From contig CALCNY010000054.1 of NCBI GenBank assembly GCA_937897585.1, forward strand, positions 1-7,507: a stretch of 7,507 nucleotides of DNA, in the 5' to 3' direction. A program made the translations under genes and the position numbers. Positions 6,189-7,507 of this stretch are shown piece by piece. Below the pieces are notes generated by a model that made no database searches, was not told the DNA's origin, and saw only the letters and a list, made by a program, of their open reading frames with translations. Each line of letters opens with the position of its first letter. The first letter of the stretch is position 1. The stretch is from an uncultured Chitinophagaceae bacterium. GTDB taxonomy: Bacteria; Bacteroidota; Bacteroidia; Chitinophagales; Chitinophagaceae.

Positions 6189-6215
6189 ACAAAAGTAATT
6201 AATAAAAATTTAAAA

Positions 6216-6554
6216 ATGGAAAGCAAAGCAAAAACTATTGAAAATGTTGCAACAAAGCCGGCATACATTATGGTACAAATGAAGGTTGAAAGCCTTGAAG
6301 AATTAAATCAACGTTATGCACAATTTGCAATCCCAATTTTGCTTAAGCATGGTGGGCAAATGATTGCAGGCACTCCTGCGCCAAATGTAAAAGAAGGAGA
6401 TTGGAATGGAAATTGGGCTGCGGTTCTTCAGTTTCCTAGTATGGAAGCAGCAGAAGGCTGGTACAATTCTGATGAGTACCAACCTTATAAAAACCTTCGA
6501 ATTAATGAACTGCAATCTGAAGCAGGTAGAGTGGTAATCATACCAGGTATGTAG
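6216..6554 (+). CDS. DUF1330 domain protein
   Basis: This 112-residue protein has a lead of about 15 residues and then one DUF1330 domain. Landmarks are AYIMVQMKVESLEELNQRYA (16-35), LLKHGGQMIAGTPAPNVKEG (42-61), WAAVLQFPSMEAAEGWYNSD (67-86) and YKNLRINELQSEAGRVVII (91-109). The pattern of the HGG turn, the 'F-S-AA-WY-S-EY-P' segment and the R/V/I-rich last strand is that of DUF1330, a small dimeric alpha+beta (ferredoxin-like) barrel fold of unknown function. There is no signal peptide, so it is probably cytoplasmic. It is the first gene divergent from hxlR, under a near-perfect promoter that overlaps the operators, so it is likely a main target of that regulator. A role in handling a small reactive compound, together with the downstream reductase, is an inference from context. 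Confidence 0.9.
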   Translation: MESKAKTIENVATKPAYIMVQMKVESLEELNQRYAQFAIPILLKHGGQMIAGTPAPNVKEGDWNGNWAAVLQFPSMEAAEGWYNSDEYQPYKNLRINELQSEAGRVVIIPGM

Positions 6555-6571
6555 TTTTATTTTTCACATTT

Positions 6572-6608
6572 ATTAACCAGGCTTAGTTATTTACTGAGTT
6601 TGGTTAAT
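6572..6608 (+). other. Long RNA hairpin between DUF1330 and the SDR gene (terminator or processing signal)
   Basis: The arms are 6572-6587 (ATTAACCAGGCTTAGT) and 6593-6608, with a 5-base loop, TATTT. All 16 positions pair, 13 as Watson-Crick and 3 as G-U pairs (6580-6600, 6581-6599, 6584-6596). In a minus-strand transcript the G-U pairs would become A-C mismatches, so the structure belongs to the plus-strand RNA. Only a broken T tract (TATTTAT) follows. It may be a partial terminator that lowers SDR expression or an mRNA end-protecting hairpin. Confidence 0.55.
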
Positions 6609-6630
6609 TATTTATAAAATTTAATCTCAA

Positions 6631-7507
6631 ATGAAAAAAGTATTAGTAACAGGTATTTCTGGATTTGTAGGTCAACATTGTGCTGCCGAATTATTAAAAA
6701 AAGGCTATGCTGTAAGAGGCTCAGTAAGAAACTTGTCTAAAGCCGAAGAAGTAGTAAAAGGAATTACCAAAGAAATTGACCCAAAGGGAAATTTAGAGTT
6801 TTGTGAATTAGATTTGATGAAAGATGCAGGTTGGGATAAGTCCATGGAAGGATGTGATTTTGTTATACACGTTGCATCTCCTTTTGTAGTCAAAGTTCCA
6901 AAAGAAGAAAATGAATTAATCAAACCTGCGGTTGAGGGAACATTAAGAGCATTGACAGCTGCAAAAAATGCTGGAGTTAAAAAAGTAATTCTTACCTCCT
7001 CAACAGTAGCTATGCAGGGTGGGCAACATGGTTTAATAAAAATAAATCAAGATAGCTGGACTGATATAAATGAAAAAACTGTTACTGCATACTTTAAAAG
7101 CAAAACGCTGGCAGAAAAAAGTGCTTGGGAATTTATTGAAAATCAAAATGGTGGTATAAAATTAGAATTAGTAGTTGTTAATCCCGGGCCTATTTACGGA
7201 CCAACGCTTACCGGAAATTTAGATAATGAAGCAATGAGTTTTTTCAAAAAATTAATTAACGGACAAGTGCCTATGTTACCCCAGGCATATTCTGTGATGT
7301 CGGATGTAAGAGATATAGCATCTATTCATGTAGCTGCTCTAGAAAATGAAAAAGCAAACGGCAAACGCTTTATTGTAACAACAGAAAGACCTTATGGTTT
7401 TCAAGAAATTGCAGAAATTTTAAAATCAAATGGATACAAAAAAGTTAGCACCAAATTGGCACCGACTTTTTTATTAAAGTTTATGGCGAAGTTTAATGAT
7501 GAAGCTA
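6631..7507 (+). CDS. NAD(P)-dependent extended SDR reductase, dihydroflavonol-4-reductase-like (3' truncated)
   Basis: From the ATG at 6631 the frame is open to the window end, giving 292 residues of a protein usually about 330-350 long. TGISGFVG (7-14) is the TGxxGxxG dinucleotide loop of extended SDRs. VRGSVRN (28-34) has arginines after the second strand, which favours NADPH. VIHVAS (83-88) follows. LTSSTVAM (121-128) supplies the catalytic serine, YFKSK (154-158) the YxxxK catalytic pair, and NPGPIYGP (184-191) the substrate-side loop. SDVRDIASIHVAAL (204-227 region) is typical of DFR-like aldehyde and ketone reductases. All catalytic residues are present, so it should be an active carbonyl reductase or epimerase-like enzyme; the substrate is unknown. 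It follows DUF1330 by 76 bases in the same direction, with a hairpin between them. No strong separate promoter is seen (TGAGTTTG at 6595-6602 is one base off a -7 element), so co-transcription under HxlR control is likely. Confidence 0.92.
   Translation, partial: MKKVLVTGISGFVGQHCAAELLKKGYAVRGSVRNLSKAEEVVKGITKEIDPKGNLEFCELDLMKDAGWDKSMEGCDFVIHVASPFVVKVPKEENELIKPAVEGTLRALTAAKNAGVKKVILTSSTVAMQGGQHGLIKINQDSWTDINEKTVTAYFKSKTLAEKSAWEFIENQNGGIKLELVVVNPGPIYGPTLTGNLDNEAMSFFKKLINGQVPMLPQAYSVMSDVRDIASIHVAALENEKANGKRFIVTTERPYGFQEIAEILKSNGYKKVSTKLAPTFLLKFMAKFNDEA

Larger units (their letters stand above)
6147..6198. promoter_or_regulatory. Two matched 21-bp dyads, probable HxlR operators
   Basis: The two copies lie at 6147-6167 and 6178-6198, 31 bp apart, and share the core CTTGCAAAACAAAAG. 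Each copy is itself an imperfect dyad, TTRCTT-N9-AAGYAA. Copy 1 has TTACTT and AAGCAA; copy 2 has TTGCTT and AAGTAA. Their only two differences are placed so that the outer arms (TTACTT, AAGTAA) are exact reverse complements of each other and the inner arms (AAGCAA, TTGCTT) are too. A 31-bp offset is about three helical turns, which puts two bound dimers on the same DNA face. HxlR-family regulators are known to bind paired sites in divergent promoter regions. Confidence 0.8.

Noticed and set aside
6705..6923. Minus-strand open frame of 72 codons opposite the SDR gene
   Set aside because: The plus strand encodes a clear extended SDR through this whole stretch.

Overview
The window is AT-rich DNA from a member of the Bacteroidota. 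Chitinophagaceae or a close relative is the best guess, but this is inferred from gene types rather than from a marker gene. The signs are a TonB-receptor-like outer-membrane barrel of the OMP_b-brl_3 type, an ECF sigma factor translationally coupled to a membrane protein with GFGDI (DUF4097-like) repeats, near absence of Shine-Dalgarno sequences, and promoter-like elements of the Bacteroidota type (TTG, then TAnnTTTG). There are nine protein genes. The first and the last run off the window edges. No RNA gene, insertion sequence or CRISPR array is visible, and no stretch of more than about 180 bases lacks a gene.

Left part (1-2436, plus strand): the C-terminal 557 residues of an outer-membrane beta-barrel protein are followed 21 bases later by a single-domain rhodanese. 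A strong intrinsic terminator (2042-2070) closes this unit. Next comes a small ArsR-type repressor, preceded by a perfect 26-bp palindrome that is very probably its operator. The repressor has only a remnant of the usual metal- or persulfide-sensing cysteines.

Middle (2530-4280, minus strand): an ECF sigma factor overlaps by 4 bases a single-pass membrane protein. The latter has a short cytoplasmic N-terminus, an Asn/Gln/Thr-rich linker and eight GFGDI-type repeats predicted to form an extracytoplasmic beta-solenoid. It is probably the cognate anti-sigma factor or surface sensor. Divergent from it is purT (4456-5631), a complete formate-dependent GAR transformylase of purine synthesis, with a candidate promoter.

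Right part (5693-7507): an HxlR-family repressor is transcribed away from a DUF1330 protein and an NAD(P)-dependent extended SDR reductase (cut by the window end). The 88-base space between hxlR and DUF1330 holds two near-identical 21-bp dyads 31 bp apart. They overlap a textbook TTG-N19-TAnnTTTG promoter for the DUF1330 gene and a weaker promoter for hxlR. This looks like a self-contained, autoregulated electrophile- or redox-responsive module and is the most interesting regulatory structure in the window. A long hairpin that is well paired only in the plus-strand transcript separates DUF1330 from the SDR gene.

No clearly new multi-gene system was found. The points most worth testing are the paired HxlR operators, the ArsR palindrome with its cysteine-poor repressor, and the sigma/solenoid pair.
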